Positions 16,062 through 26,097 of a DNA stretch of 64,000 nucleotides are shown here, piece by piece. The stretch is from Lunatimonas lonarensis (GTDB taxonomy: Bacteria > Bacteroidota > Bacteroidia > Cytophagales > Cyclobacteriaceae). The notes beneath the pieces were generated by a model that had not been told where the DNA came from, made no database searches, and saw only the letters and a program-made list of their open reading frames with translations. The stretch spans positions 1 through 64,000 of the forward strand of contig NZ_AQHR01000085.1 in NCBI RefSeq assembly GCF_000390185.1. Reading direction: 5' to 3'. How positions within the stretch are numbered: position 1 is the stretch's first letter; every line of letters begins with the position of its first letter. The position numbers and the translations under genes are program-made.

Positions 16062-17348
16062 ATGACACAAAAAAAAGTCCTGCTTTTCCTGATATCGATC
16101 CTGCTGGCAACCTACGGATTTTCCCAATCCCAAAATGGAGACCTCATTCGAATCATGGTGAGCCCCGTAAACCCGGAAATGATCTACGTTATAGGTGAAG
16201 ACATAACATTCGACGTCGCCGTCTATAAATTTGGAAAATTAATTCAAAATGCAACTATCGGGTACAGTGCCGGACCCGAGCTGATGGATCCTACCAATCA
16301 GGGAACCCTCACCTTTCCCACCGGAACCGGGAAGATCCAAGGCGGAAAAATGACTGCCCCGGGCTTCGTTCGATGCTATGTCACTTATACCGAAAACGGC
16401 GTAACCTATCAGAATTCTGGTACTGCTGGTGTCAATCCGGATCAGATACGGCCTACTACGACACTTCCCGATGATTTTCAGTCTTTTTGGCAGGAACAAC
16501 TAAAACAACTGTCTGCCATCCCTATTGAGGCTGAGTTAACCCTGATGCCAGAACGATCCACCCACCATTCAAACGTGTACCACGTCAGCTTTAGGAATAT
16601 CACCGGTCGGATCTATGGTGTACTCACCAGACCAAAAAAACCCGGGAAATACCCAGCGCTGCTCGTGGTACCCGGTGCAGGCATACGACCCTACCAAGCC
16701 ATTCACACAGACAAGGACATCATCACACTTCAAATTGGCATTCACGGCATTCCGGTCAACCTCTACCAATCCACCCTTTACCAAGATTTGGCTCAGGGGC
16801 CTTTGGCCAACTACAACACATTCAATCTTGAAGACCGTGATCGATACTATTACAGACGGGTATACCTAGGATGTGTTCGTGCGGTAGATTTTATCTTTTC
16901 GTTGGATGAATTTGATGGGAAGAACATGGGCGTGATGGGGGGAAGCCAGGGTGGTGCGCTATCCATTGTAACTGCAGGCCTTGATACCCGAATCACCGGT
17001 CTGGTAAGCTACTATCCCGCACTGTCAGATCTTACTGGATACCTCTATGGGCGGGCAGGCGGCTGGCCGCATCTGTTCAAAAATGATTTCACAAATCAGC
17101 CTGCCAAAATCGAAACCTCAAAATACTATGACGTGGTAAACTTTGCCCGATTTGTAAACGTGCCTGGTCTGTATTCATTTGGTTTTAACGACAATGTATG
17201 CCCTCCCACGTCCATGTATGCCGCCTATAATACCATCGAGGCTCAAAAAGAGCTGTCCATCTACCAAGATGCCGCCCACTGGCGCTATCCTGAACAGGTT
17301 CGGGAAGGGGAGGCTTGGATGTTTGAAAAATTAGGTGTGAATCCGTGA
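16062..17348 (+). CDS. Exported acetylxylan esterase / CE7-type alpha/beta hydrolase
   Basis: Alpha/beta hydrolase of 428 residues related to acetylxylan esterases and cephalosporin-C deacetylases. A signal peptide (VLLFLISILLATYGFSQ) is followed by an N-terminal beta-rich domain (about 30-135), which many Bacteroidota members carry. The catalytic domain starts near residue 140 (LPDDFQSFWQEQL). The nucleophile motif is GGSQGG (MGVMGGSQGGALS). The acid is probably the Asp in FNDNVCPP and the His is in DAAHWRYPEQ. It probably removes acetyl groups from sugars in the periplasm. It lies between the ZIP gene and the ceramidase-like gene in one probable operon. Confidence 0.88.
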   Translation: MTQKKVLLFLISILLATYGFSQSQNGDLIRIMVSPVNPEMIYVIGEDITFDVAVYKFGKLIQNATIGYSAGPELMDPTNQGTLTFPTGTGKIQGGKMTAPGFVRCYVTYTENGVTYQNSGTAGVNPDQIRPTTTLPDDFQSFWQEQLKQLSAIPIEAELTLMPERSTHHSNVYHVSFRNITGRIYGVLTRPKKPGKYPALLVVPGAGIRPYQAIHTDKDIITLQIGIHGIPVNLYQSTLYQDLAQGPLANYNTFNLEDRDRYYYRRVYLGCVRAVDFIFSLDEFDGKNMGVMGGSQGGALSIVTAGLDTRITGLVSYYPALSDLTGYLYGRAGGWPHLFKNDFTNQPAKIETSKYYDVVNFARFVNVPGLYSFGFNDNVCPPTSMYAAYNTIEAQKELSIYQDAAHWRYPEQVREGEAWMFEKLGVNP

Positions 17349-17393
17349 ATAGTCCATTTCCTAAATTTACCGGTACATTTTAAAATATCACCC

Positions 17394-18956
17394 ATGAAAT
17401 CTTTCTTAAAGATCGCATTGATCACCGTCATTGTCCTGGTAGTGGGCGGTGGAATATACACCTGGCGCCAATTTGCCGATAGGCACCCTGGCTACGAGGT
17501 AGATCTGCTGATACCCGCAGGCAAGCCCACCACCCTGAAAATCGGTTTTGGCAAAACAGACATAACCCCCACCAACTTCGACACTTGGACCGATGTGAGT
17601 GGTAACGCTCGGTACCGACCAAAGGAAGGAGATACTTACCAAGACCTGAACGGAAACGGTAAATTCGATGCGGTGTGGTTGGCTGGATTTCAACAAAACC
17701 GGCCTGCAACAGGGGTAAACGATCCGCTATGGGCCAGGTCTATGATCATTGACGATGGCCAACATAGAATCGGTGTATGTGTCATCGATATGATTGGGTT
17801 TGGCCATGACGATGTAGTGACGGTCAGAAAAAGGTACCAGGCGGCCTTGGAACTCGATTACCTGGTAGTTGCCAGCACACATGTTCATTCTTCTCCCGAT
17901 CTAATGGGACTCTGGGGCCCTAATCCCTATACCAGCGGCATAGACCAAGACTATAAAGAGCAAGTTATAGAGGGTATTTTCACCTCGTTGGAGGAGGCTT
18001 CTCGGTACGCTGAGCCTGCCTACCTTAAGTTCGCCATCAATGAAACCCAATCGCTGCCATTAGTTGGGGATTCCAGGGAACCGTTTGTGTACGATGAAGC
18101 CATCCGGATCATGCAGGTAATGTCTTTGAATGATCACCGAACCTTGGGAATACTGCTGAATTGGGGAAACCACCCTGAAACATTTTGGTCTGGAAATACA
18201 GAAATCAGTTCGGATTTTCCCCATTATTGGCGGGAATATATGGAAAAAGGCATTTACATGGGAGATAGCCTGATTCATGAGGGACTGGGAGGCGTTGCCC
18301 TTTTCATGAATGGCGCACTGGGCGGATTGATGACCACCCGACCCAACCATCCCATTTTCCATCCTTATACCAATGAGCTTTTCATGGAAGAGAATGCGGA
18401 AAAAGTGGATGTACAGGGCCTTGCGCTGGCTAACCTCACTTTTGAGACCATGCGATCCGGCATGATGGAGGTGCGGCAGGCAAGTCTCGGCCTTCGGGCG
18501 AAAACCATAGAACTGGCCATGGACAACAACCTCTTTCGCCTAGCCGCCTGGATAGGGATCTTTGACAGGGGCTTTACCCGATGGGGACATATCCGGTCGG
18601 AAGTGGCCGCTTGGACGCTGGGCCCCGCTTCCTTTGTACACGTGCCGGGGGAGCTTTATCCGGAAATTTTAAATGGGGGCATAGAATCGCCCACGGGAGC
18701 TGACTTTGGTATTCCTCCTGTAGAAGTCCCCTCTATTCGAAGCCAAATGCCGGGCAGCGTCCGCTTTTTTAGCGGTATGGCCAACGATATGATAGGCTAC
18801 ATTATTCCCAAAAGCCAGTGGGATGAAAAACATCCCTTTACCTACGAGAGAGATAGGGCTCCCTATGGCGAAATAAACTCGCTCGGTCCCAACACGGCGC
18901 CGACAATCCATGGTGCTGTATTGGATATATTGCAAGACCTTTCAGAATCCAAGTAA
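17394..18956 (+). CDS. Membrane-anchored neutral/alkaline ceramidase-like hydrolase
   Basis: A 520-residue protein with an N-terminal membrane segment (KIALITVIVLVVGGGIYTW) and a body resembling the N-terminal domain of neutral/alkaline non-lysosomal ceramidases. Features are KIGFGKTDITP near residue 55, a His-rich zinc-site segment (VVASTHVHSSPD, about 160-171) and LNWGNHPETFW (about 250). In true ceramidases this fold holds a zinc ion and hydrolyses an amide bond. Here the C-terminal ceramidase domain is missing, as is common in Bacteroidota homologues, whose substrates are unknown. It follows the esterase gene by 45 nt and precedes a symporter gene by 24 nt. Confidence 0.75.
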   Translation: MKSFLKIALITVIVLVVGGGIYTWRQFADRHPGYEVDLLIPAGKPTTLKIGFGKTDITPTNFDTWTDVSGNARYRPKEGDTYQDLNGNGKFDAVWLAGFQQNRPATGVNDPLWARSMIIDDGQHRIGVCVIDMIGFGHDDVVTVRKRYQAALELDYLVVASTHVHSSPDLMGLWGPNPYTSGIDQDYKEQVIEGIFTSLEEASRYAEPAYLKFAINETQSLPLVGDSREPFVYDEAIRIMQVMSLNDHRTLGILLNWGNHPETFWSGNTEISSDFPHYWREYMEKGIYMGDSLIHEGLGGVALFMNGALGGLMTTRPNHPIFHPYTNELFMEENAEKVDVQGLALANLTFETMRSGMMEVRQASLGLRAKTIELAMDNNLFRLAAWIGIFDRGFTRWGHIRSEVAAWTLGPASFVHVPGELYPEILNGGIESPTGADFGIPPVEVPSIRSQMPGSVRFFSGMANDMIGYIIPKSQWDEKHPFTYERDRAPYGEINSLGPNTAPTIHGAVLDILQDLSESK

Positions 18957-18980
18957 ACAAACCCAACTAACCCCCTCACA

Positions 18981-19841
18981 ATGCAAGAAAGCATACTTAC
19001 CGCTGTTTTTCTACCCCTGGCACTGGCCTTTATCATGCTCGGTATGGGATTATCTCTAACCGTAAAAGATTTTAAAAACGTCGTCCTGTATCCGAAAGCA
19101 ATCCTTTTGGGACTGGTAACCCAGTTGGTGTTGCTTCCCCTGGTGGGTTACCTCCTGATTCAGGGATTCGGGCTTACCGGCACCATGGCCGTAGGCCTGA
19201 TGATACTGGCTGCTTGTCCTGGAGGCCCTACCTCTAACTTGATTACCCATCTCTCCCGTGGAGATACCGCCTTGTCCATCAGTCTCACGGCGGTAAGCTC
19301 ATTTGTTACGGTGATTACAATACCATTAATCGTAAACTTTGCCATTAGGCATTTTGGGGAAGAAGGAAGTATTTCCCTACCCGTGTTTGAAACCATCGTA
19401 CAGATTGTCGGGGTTACGGTCATTCCGGTATCGATCGGCATGTTTTTAAACCAAAAATTTCCTGTGATTTCCCAACGCGCTGACAGACCGGTGCGCATTG
19501 CATCGGCTGTTTTCTTTGCGTTGATCATTGCCGCAGCCATTTTAAAAGAGCGTGAATCCCTTCCTGCGTTTTTGGCTGAAGCCGGCCTGGTTACCATTGC
19601 ATTGAATATCATTACCTTGCTTGCAGGATACTACCTCGCCAAACTCTTCCTGTTACCGAAAAGTCAACAAATTTCCATATCCATCGAGTCAGGAATCCAA
19701 AACGGCACGCTGGGAATCATGATTGCTGCCACGCTACTGAAAAACTCCGAAATGACCATTCCCATCGTCATTTACAGCCTCTTGATGTTTCTAACCGCAG
19801 CTGTGGTGATACTTATTCATGGACGTAGGCGGATAACCTAA
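18981..19841 (+). CDS. Bile acid:sodium symporter (BASS) family transporter
   Basis: Sodium-coupled organic anion importer of the BASS family, 286 residues with roughly nine or ten membrane segments. Family features include AFIMLGMGLSLTVKDF near the N-terminus, AACPGGPTSNLITHLSRGD around residues 75-93, and the crossover-helix region ESGIQNGTLGI near 240. The name reflects the animal relatives; bacterial members import various carboxylates. The tight spacing to the hydrolase upstream suggests that it imports a product of that pathway, which is inference. Confidence 0.88.
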   Translation: MQESILTAVFLPLALAFIMLGMGLSLTVKDFKNVVLYPKAILLGLVTQLVLLPLVGYLLIQGFGLTGTMAVGLMILAACPGGPTSNLITHLSRGDTALSISLTAVSSFVTVITIPLIVNFAIRHFGEEGSISLPVFETIVQIVGVTVIPVSIGMFLNQKFPVISQRADRPVRIASAVFFALIIAAAILKERESLPAFLAEAGLVTIALNIITLLAGYYLAKLFLLPKSQQISISIESGIQNGTLGIMIAATLLKNSEMTIPIVIYSLLMFLTAAVVILIHGRRRIT

Positions 19842-19944
19842 GCGATAGGGATGTTTTATCTAGCCTCACAACCATTGGCAAAATTTTGGTTGTGCTTTCA
19901 AAACATATACCTATTTTGGCTGTTTGGTTAACAAATCCACGAAA

Positions 19945-21102
19945 ATGATACGTTTGTTTCTCCTAGCGGTTCTCTGTACCACCTTTAGCCAAAACATGTC
20001 CTACGCACAACTGCCATCGAAGGAAATCTGGTATGTGGGCACCTTTTCCGAGTCCGGAAGTAAAGGGCTTTATGTGATGGAATTTGACCGCTTATTGGGT
20101 CAATTTACCGAACTTCAGACCGTTCACGACCGGAAGAGCCCGTCCTTTGTAAGTCTGCACCCCAGCAATCAGTTCCTTTATGCAGCCTACCGTGAGGGCA
20201 TGGAAGAAGGCGATCCGAATGGTACTATAGTCGCCTACCGAATAGATGCCTATACAGGCCTGCTTCAAAAAATAAACGAGGTCAGTTCAGAAGGCGCCAG
20301 CCCTTGTCATGTGAGCGTGGATCCCAGCGGAGACGTGGTTTTTGTTTCAAATTACCAAGGAGGCAACCTGGCAAGTTACAAGATTCGGGAAGATGGAGGA
20401 CTCCACCCTGCCAGTTCGGTGTTTGGCCACGAAGGCAGCAATGCCAAGCCGGACAGGCAGAGTAGAGCCCATATGCATTCCGTAATACCCTCCCTGAACG
20501 GAAATTTTGCCTTTGCCTCGGATCTTGGGGCAGATAGAATTTTCACTTACAAGGTGGAATCCAACACCGGGTCATTGTTGCCCGCAAAAAGAGGATCCGT
20601 TCGGGCCACGCCCGGGTCAGGCCCAAGGCATTTTGTACTGCATCGAGAGATTCCCTTTGCCTACTCCATCGAAGAACTTTCCAACACCGTGGCCGTCTAC
20701 CAGGTAAACCCGTATAATGGTAGGCTAAGGCCAAAAGGACGCTATAATCTGCTAAGCAATCAAGTCCAAAGCGAACAGAATTCAGCCGCAGATATCCATA
20801 TTTCGGTGGATGGTAAATGGCTATATGCCTCCAACCGAGGGCAGGACAACTTAGCTATTTTCAAGATTAATCCGGCAGACGGAGCACTGACTGCGGTGGG
20901 ACATGTACCCAGCGGAGGTCTGCACCCCAGAAATTTCAGGGTAGACGAACTTGGGGAGTTTGTTTATGTAGCCAATATGAACAGCGATCAGATCATCGTT
21001 TTTTCGTACGACTCGGTTACCGGTTCCCTTAATCCAACCGAAATGCAGGTACAAATCCCAAGACCTGCCTGTGTAGTCCAACTGTTTATCAATCCACGTT
21101 AA
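19945..21102 (+). CDS. Exported lactonase-family seven-bladed beta-propeller (6-phosphogluconolactonase type)
   Basis: Beta-propeller protein of 385 residues from the ATG at 19945; an upstream TTG in frame at 19924 is less likely. A signal peptide (MIRLFLLAVLCTTFSQNMSYAQ) indicates export, so it is not the housekeeping cytoplasmic Pgl. Family motifs include WYVGTFSESGSKGLYVM, ASPCHVSVDPSGDVVFVSNY, GPRHFVLH and HPRNFRVDELGEFVYVANM. Known relatives open sugar lactones or act as muconate cycloisomerase-like enzymes. In this setting it may hydrolyse sugar-acid lactones. It begins 103 nt after the BASS gene. Confidence 0.85.
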   Translation: MIRLFLLAVLCTTFSQNMSYAQLPSKEIWYVGTFSESGSKGLYVMEFDRLLGQFTELQTVHDRKSPSFVSLHPSNQFLYAAYREGMEEGDPNGTIVAYRIDAYTGLLQKINEVSSEGASPCHVSVDPSGDVVFVSNYQGGNLASYKIREDGGLHPASSVFGHEGSNAKPDRQSRAHMHSVIPSLNGNFAFASDLGADRIFTYKVESNTGSLLPAKRGSVRATPGSGPRHFVLHREIPFAYSIEELSNTVAVYQVNPYNGRLRPKGRYNLLSNQVQSEQNSAADIHISVDGKWLYASNRGQDNLAIFKINPADGALTAVGHVPSGGLHPRNFRVDELGEFVYVANMNSDQIIVFSYDSVTGSLNPTEMQVQIPRPACVVQLFINPR

Positions 21103-21136
21103 ATCTGTTCCCCGGTCGTTGAACCAATATTATCGT

Positions 21137-21144
21137 TACCTTTG
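21137..21144 (+). promoter_or_regulatory. -7 promoter box (TACCTTTG) upstream of mnmA
   Basis: Exact TAnnTTTG match 45 nt before the chosen ATG. A TTG at 21119-21121 lies 15 nt upstream, somewhat closer than the usual -33 distance. Confidence 0.45.
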
Positions 21145-21189
21145 TTTTAGATTCCGATCCAATGAATGGTATTGGAACTATTGCAAAGC

Positions 21190-22386
21190 ATGAATCAGAA
21201 AAAGCGCGTGGTCCTAGGCCTTTCCGGTGGCGTAGACAGTTCGGTTGCCGCCTACCTCTTACTTCAACAGGGGTATGAGGTTATCGGCATGTTCATGAAA
21301 AATTGGCACGACGAATCGGTAACGATCTCCAACGAATGCCCTTGGATGGAAGACAGCACCGACGCGATGTTGGTTGCTGAAAAACTTGGGATCCCCTTCC
21401 AAGCGATTGATCTCAGTCGGGAATACAGAGAGAAGATAGTAGACTACATGTTCGCCGAATACGAGGCCGGCCGTACCCCCAATCCGGATATCCTTTGCAA
21501 CCGTGAGATTAAATTTGATATTTTTTTAAAGGCTGCCGAAAAACTGAAGGCAGACTTTGTAGCGACCGGGCATTACTGCCGGAAAGGAGAAGTCCAAGTG
21601 GACGGAAAACCCGTCTTTCGGTTACTCGCCGGAGCGGATCCCAACAAAGATCAGAGCTATTTCCTATGTCAGCTTAGCCAGCAGCAATTGGCAAAGGCCC
21701 TGTTCCCCATTGGTCATCTACAAAAGGCCGAGGTACGGAAAATCGCCAAAGAACAGGAACTCGTCACGGCCGATAAAAAAGACAGTCAGGGGCTGTGTTT
21801 TATCGGAAAGGTACGGCTGCCTGATTTCCTTCAGCAGCAACTCCTGCCCAAAAAGGGGGATATTCTCGTCATTCCCGAAGATTCCCCCGTATATACATGT
21901 AATCTGATAACTGCTCATGGGGAGCTTGATTCCTTGGACCGGCGTTGCCTTCCCCTATCCTATGTGCCCCATCAGGGAAGTAAGGTCGGAGAACACTCGG
22001 GTGCTCACTTTTTCACGGTTGGCCAACGAAAAGGGCTCCATGTCGGAGGTACCGGGAAGCCTCTGTTCGTGATCGCCACCGACACCCAAGCCAATATCGT
22101 ATATACAGGCCTGGGAGAAGACCATCCCGGCCTGCTTCGTGACGGTCTTTTTGTCCCTTTGGCAGACATCCACTGGGTCCGCGAAGACAGGCAGCTTAAG
22201 CCGGGGGAGACCGCAAAGTATTTAGCCCGCATCCGCTACAGACAGGCCCTAAGCCAGGCTACCCTGCAGATGGAAGCCAACGGTCTTTATGTGCTTTTTG
22301 ACAAACCCCAACGGGGAATCGCCTCCGGCCAGTTTGTAGCCTGGTACGATGGGGAAGAAACCATTGGATCCGGTACAATTTACTAG
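21190..22386 (+). CDS. mnmA: tRNA-specific 2-thiouridylase MnmA
   Basis: Thiolates position 2 of the wobble uridine in tRNA-Lys, -Glu and -Gln. The chosen ATG (21190) gives a 398-residue protein with the PP-loop ATP motif [15 protein letters not shown] close to the N-terminus. Catalytic cysteines are visible in [13 protein letters not shown] and [12 protein letters not shown]. The tRNA-binding and C-terminal barrel regions follow ([35 protein letters not shown]). A longer start at 21166 adds eight residues ahead of the PP loop. The downstream pseudouridine synthase gene begins after 3 nt, coupling two tRNA modification functions. Confidence 0.96.
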   Translation: MNQKKRVVLGLSGGVDSSVAAYLLLQQGYEVIGMFMKNWHDESVTISNECPWMEDSTDAMLVAEKLGIPFQAIDLSREYREKIVDYMFAEYEAGRTPNPDILCNREIKFDIFLKAAEKLKADFVATGHYCRKGEVQVDGKPVFRLLAGADPNKDQSYFLCQLSQQQLAKALFPIGHLQKAEVRKIAKEQELVTADKKDSQGLCFIGKVRLPDFLQQQLLPKKGDILVIPEDSPVYTCNLITAHGELDSLDRRCLPLSYVPHQGSKVGEHSGAHFFTVGQRKGLHVGGTGKPLFVIATDTQANIVYTGLGEDHPGLLRDGLFVPLADIHWVREDRQLKPGETAKYLARIRYRQALSQATLQMEANGLYVLFDKPQRGIASGQFVAWYDGEETIGSGTIY

Positions 22387-22389
22387 TGT

Positions 22390-23109
22390 ATGGAAGCGTT
22401 GGAGATCCTCTATGAGGATGCACATTATATCGCCATCAACAAGCCTGCTGGAGTGATGGTGCACAAAACCCCGTTGGAACGTGATCCCGACGCTCTTTTT
22501 GCAGTTCAGATGCTCCGCGACCAGATTGGCCAAAAGGTAAATCCGCTGCACCGCTTGGATCGTCCTACCTCAGGAGTATTGTTGTTTGCGAAATCTTCGG
22601 ATGCTGCCGCCAGACTCCAGCCAGATTTTGCCAACCAAAAAATCACGAAAAACTACCTCGCTGTCGTGAGGGGGTACTTACCCGATACGCATGGGTTCAT
22701 TGATTCTCCACTTGCCAAAGACCTTACTTTGGACCTGCAACCTGCCAAAACAGAGTTTTGGTGCATCGACCGGGCAGAAATCCCCTTTGCTTCTTCCCCC
22801 AGGTATGCCAGTAGTCGCTACAGTTTGGTCAGGATATACCCCCATACCGGAAGAATGCACCAGATTAGGCGGCATTTTGCCCAATTCCGCCACTATGTGA
22901 TCGGAGATACCACCCACGGCGACAACAAGCAGAACAACTTCTTCCGCCGTCACTTCCGGTGTGACTCTCTTTTGCTTCATGCCTGGCACATGTCATTTTA
23001 CCACCCTTATGATAAGTCATTGGTCACCCTGCATGCCACCCCCCCCGGCTATTTTTGTGAACTACTGGCCCAACTTGGATGGAAGGTACCAACGGATTCC
23101 CCCCTATAA
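22390..23109 (+). CDS. truC: tRNA pseudouridine synthase TruC (RluA family)
   Basis: RluA-family pseudouridine synthase of 239 residues, close in length and motifs to TruC, which modifies U65 of tRNA. The start LEILYEDAHYIAINKPAG and the catalytic motif HRLDRPTSGVLLFAK are both clear; the Asp of RLDRPTSG is the nucleophile. Further family motifs are TGRMHQIRRHFA and VIGDTTHGD. Its start lies 3 nt after the mnmA stop, so translation is probably coupled. Assignment to TruC rather than another RluA paralogue rests on the absence of an S4 domain and on the short length. Confidence 0.88.
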   Translation: MEALEILYEDAHYIAINKPAGVMVHKTPLERDPDALFAVQMLRDQIGQKVNPLHRLDRPTSGVLLFAKSSDAAARLQPDFANQKITKNYLAVVRGYLPDTHGFIDSPLAKDLTLDLQPAKTEFWCIDRAEIPFASSPRYASSRYSLVRIYPHTGRMHQIRRHFAQFRHYVIGDTTHGDNKQNNFFRRHFRCDSLLLHAWHMSFYHPYDKSLVTLHATPPGYFCELLAQLGWKVPTDSPL

Positions 23110-23418
23110 TGAATTGACCCACAAAAGTGGGGGTTGGCACTAATCAAGGATATCAATCCATTCCCGTTCGGTCCATCTATCAATATCCCAAAAAAGAATT
23201 CGTAACCAGAACGAGTACTCCCGCGTCTGTAGTCTTGTAATTCTTCGCAAAAGAATGCACCTTTCCAGTGTGAACTGACTTGATTAAAAAAACGATGCTT
23301 ATCTATTCGGGAAAAGAGGCTGCCCAAATCTTAAAAAATTGTACCGGCCATTTGATCGTACGGAATAAGTCGTCGCACCACCCATACTAAACCAAACATC
23401 CACACACAAAACGCCTGG
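23110..23418. other. 309-nt intergenic region between truC and the MFS gene
   Basis: A small hairpin CCCAC-AAAA-GTGGG (23118-23131) lies just after truC and lacks a T run. No consensus -7 box was found before the MFS gene. A minus-strand open frame crossing the truC end shows no family feature and was not called. Confidence 0.4.
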
Positions 23419-24597
23419 TTGTTGAAGAAACACTTTTTACTACTCGTCATCTACTTGTCATTCATCAGTCTTGGGCTTCCTGATTCCCTGCTGGGAGCAG
23501 CATGGCCGGCCATGTATGCAGACCTAAAGGTACCAGTAGATTATGCAGGGTTCATTTCAATGATCGTCGCAGCCGGTACGGTCGTGTCCAGTCTCCTCAG
23601 CGGAAAAGTGATCGACCGGTTTGGTGTTCCCAATGTAACGACTATAAGCGTACTTCTAACTGCGATTTCCCTGGTAGGATTTTCGCTGTCCGGTAGTTTT
23701 ATCTACCTGTGCCTGTTAGCCATACCCTTGGGACTGGGTGCCGGCAGTGTGGATGCCGCCCTAAACAATTACGTGGCACTGCATTACCAAGCCCGGCACA
23801 TGAACTGGCTACATAGCTTTTGGGGAGTTGGTGCGGCGGTTGGGCCCATGATTATGGCGGGACACCTGGCGGCGGGCAATTCCTGGACCAAGGGTTACGC
23901 CACCGTTGCATGGATACAAATGGGATTGGTCTTTGTGCTGGTGCTCTCCCTTCCACTTTGGGTCAAAAGAAGACCTACTCAAAAAACTACACAAAAGAAA
24001 TCCACTACAGGCCTGATAGGGCTCGTCAGCACCCTGCCAGGATTAAAAGAAGCCCTATTCGTTTTTTTCTGCTATTGTACGATCGAAGCCAGTTTTGGCC
24101 TTTGGGGCGCCAGCTACCTGGTTTTTGAAAAAGGGTATGATACAGACCAAGCCGCACGCCTAACGTCTTTGTATTTTCTAGGTATTACCGTTGGAAGGTT
24201 TCTTTCCGGGTTGCTGACGGCTTACTTTAGCAACCGTCAGTTGGTATACCTAGGTCAGGGAATCATTGGCGTGGGGTTGATATTGCTTCTTTTGCCTTAC
24301 TTCTCGACGGTCATTCCCGGGTTTTTACTGATAGGACTGGGGTGTGCCCCCATTTTCCCAAGTCTTCTCCACGAGACCCCGATCAATTTTGGCGAAAAAT
24401 ATTCCCAGGTGATTATGGGATTTCAGATGGCAAGTGCTTACGTAGGAATCACCCTTATGCCCTTTCTGTTTGGGAAAATTGCCACCTATACCGGGCATGG
24501 TTTTCTGGTGGTTTTTTTGGGGATCTTCCTGGTATTGATTATGGTTATAACCAGGCAGATGAATAAAAAGACACGCATACATACCCCTGCCAGTTAA
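23419..24597 (+). CDS. MFS transporter, sugar-permease type
   Basis: Major facilitator of 392 residues with about twelve membrane segments. Visible MFS features are SLGLPDSLLGAAWPAMYADL in helix 1, the loop 2-3 motif SGKVIDRFGV, LGLGAGSVDAALNNYVALH in helix 4, and LYFLGITVGRFLSG in the second half. The pattern is closest to the fucose-permease-like group, which suggests a sugar or sugar-related substrate. The start is a TTG immediately followed by a second TTG; no better ATG precedes the first helix. It is separated from truC by 309 nt, so it likely has its own promoter. Confidence 0.88.
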   Translation: MLKKHFLLLVIYLSFISLGLPDSLLGAAWPAMYADLKVPVDYAGFISMIVAAGTVVSSLLSGKVIDRFGVPNVTTISVLLTAISLVGFSLSGSFIYLCLLAIPLGLGAGSVDAALNNYVALHYQARHMNWLHSFWGVGAAVGPMIMAGHLAAGNSWTKGYATVAWIQMGLVFVLVLSLPLWVKRRPTQKTTQKKSTTGLIGLVSTLPGLKEALFVFFCYCTIEASFGLWGASYLVFEKGYDTDQAARLTSLYFLGITVGRFLSGLLTAYFSNRQLVYLGQGIIGVGLILLLLPYFSTVIPGFLLIGLGCAPIFPSLLHETPINFGEKYSQVIMGFQMASAYVGITLMPFLFGKIATYTGHGFLVVFLGIFLVLIMVITRQMNKKTRIHTPAS

Positions 24598-24705
24598 TAA
24601 ATGTAGCGGTATTTCCGGCGATTAGGCGGGAAAGATAGCATTTGGATACAGGTAAAAATACTATCCTATGATCAGGTTGGATGGGAAAATGCGATCCGCA
24701 AAAAA

Positions 24706-24813
24706 AACAGGCACCTTAGAACTGGTCCAAGATGCCTGTTCGGCTGGATGAAACCAGCCCGTTTTGCCCGATTAAAAACTCCCCGTTTTCGCCTAAAGGC
24801 CAAATAAACGGGG
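24706..24813 (-). terminator. Tandem terminator hairpins after the TRAP transporter operon
   Basis: Read leftward there are three structures. The first is CCCCGTTT/AAACGGGG overlapping the dctM stop (24781-24813), followed by a T run. The second is GGCTGG/CCAGCC (24742-24759). The third is AACAGGCA/TGCCTGTT (24706-24740), followed by eight T. The last is a strong rho-independent terminator. Confidence 0.8.
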
Positions 24814-26088
24814 TAGCCAAAGGGTAAGCTGCGGAAATAGGGTGATGATCAAAAGACCCACAATCATAGTAATGAAAAACGGCAGAAGCGGGATAAATAC
24901 CTTAGCAATGCTGGTCTTTGCCACACCCACGCCTACGAACAGCACCGATCCGACCGGAGGTGTGCAGACTCCTATACAAAGATTGAGCACCATCATAATT
25001 CCAAAATGGACCGGATCAATCCCCAAGGAAACAACTGCGGGCAGGAAAATCGGCGTAAAGATCAATACTGCCGGGGTCATATCCATGAAGGTACCCACAA
25101 ACAACAAAATCAAGTTGATAATGATGAGAATGACAAATTTATTTTCACTCAAAGACAAAAGCGTAGCACTTATGGACTGGGGAATATTTTCGCTGGACAT
25201 GGCCCATGACATACTCATCGAGGTGGCGATCAGCAACATGACGATCGAAGTGGTCTCCGAGGATTTCAAGAGGATTTTGGGTAGGTCCTTAAAGCTGATT
25301 TCCCGGTAAATAAATGATAATACAATCGTGTATACAACCGCAATGGCAGAGGCCTCTGTTGCGGTAAATACACCAATAACGATTCCTCCAATCACTACGA
25401 CCAACAGAAAAAGACTGGGCAGGGCATCCAAAAACTTCTTTACCAGCTCCTTTATTGGTGTAATATCTCCCGGCTTCAGGTTGTTTTTACGAATAAATAC
25501 AGATGCAGTAAGCATCAAGAGCAGGCCCAACAGAATGCCGGGAATGTAGCCGGCTACAAACAGGGCGGCAATGGAGACACCACCACTTGCTAGGGAGTAG
25601 ACAATCAGCACGTTGGAGGGCGGAATAATCAGACCTGTAGTAGAGGAGGTAATATTTACCGCTGCACCCAATTCTTTGGGGTAGCCCTCTTTTTCCATCC
25701 TTGGTCCCAAAATACCCCCGATCGCGGATGCGGCCGCAACGGCCGAACCGGCAATGGCCCCGAACAGCATAGAGGCAATTACATTTACATAAAGCAAACC
25801 ACCGGGAAGTCGGCCTGTGATGGCCTTTGCCAAATCAATCAGGCGATTGGCAATGCCCCCCTTGTTCATGATCTCCCCCGCTAAAATAAAAAACGGGATG
25901 GCGAGGAGGGAAAAGCTATCCAAGCCGGTACCCATACGCTGGGCGATGGTGGTAGCCGATGGTACGGTGGCAATAGTTACTGTTAATGTCAGAAAACTGG
26001 AAAGTCCCAAACTCCAGGCTACGGGAACTCCCAACCCCATAAGCGTAATAAAACTGACAACGAGTATGACAACACTGATGTATTCCAT
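24793..26088 (-). CDS. dctM: TRAP transporter large permease subunit DctM
   Basis: Large membrane subunit of a tripartite ATP-independent periplasmic transporter, 431 residues with about twelve membrane segments. Family features include FLTLTVTIATVPSATTIAQ, the conserved LLAIPFFILAGEIMNKGGIA, LFGAIAGSAVAAASAIGG, and LNLCIGVCTPPVGSVLFVG near the C-terminus. It moves a carboxylated substrate with sodium. It lies 9 nt from dctQ in a dctP-dctQ-dctM operon. The adjoining KDG kinase and hexuronate enzymes point to a sugar-acid substrate. Confidence 0.95.
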   Translation of the reverse strand: MEYISVVILVVSFITLMGLGVPVAWSLGLSSFLTLTVTIATVPSATTIAQRMGTGLDSFSLLAIPFFILAGEIMNKGGIANRLIDLAKAITGRLPGGLLYVNVIASMLFGAIAGSAVAAASAIGGILGPRMEKEGYPKELGAAVNITSSTTGLIIPPSNVLIVYSLASGGVSIAALFVAGYIPGILLGLLLMLTASVFIRKNNLKPGDITPIKELVKKFLDALPSLFLLVVVIGGIVIGVFTATEASAIAVVYTIVLSFIYREISFKDLPKILLKSSETTSIVMLLIATSMSMSWAMSSENIPQSISATLLSLSENKFVILIIINLILLFVGTFMDMTPAVLIFTPIFLPAVVSLGIDPVHFGIMMVLNLCIGVCTPPVGSVLFVGVGVAKTSIAKVFIPLLPFFITMIVGLLIITLFPQLTLWLPRLFGL

Positions 26089-26097
26089 AAAGCTTAC

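Noticed and set aside
23049-23327. 92-codon minus-strand open frame after truC
   Set aside because: It overlaps the truC 3' end on the other strand and lacks any recognisable domain or signal peptide.
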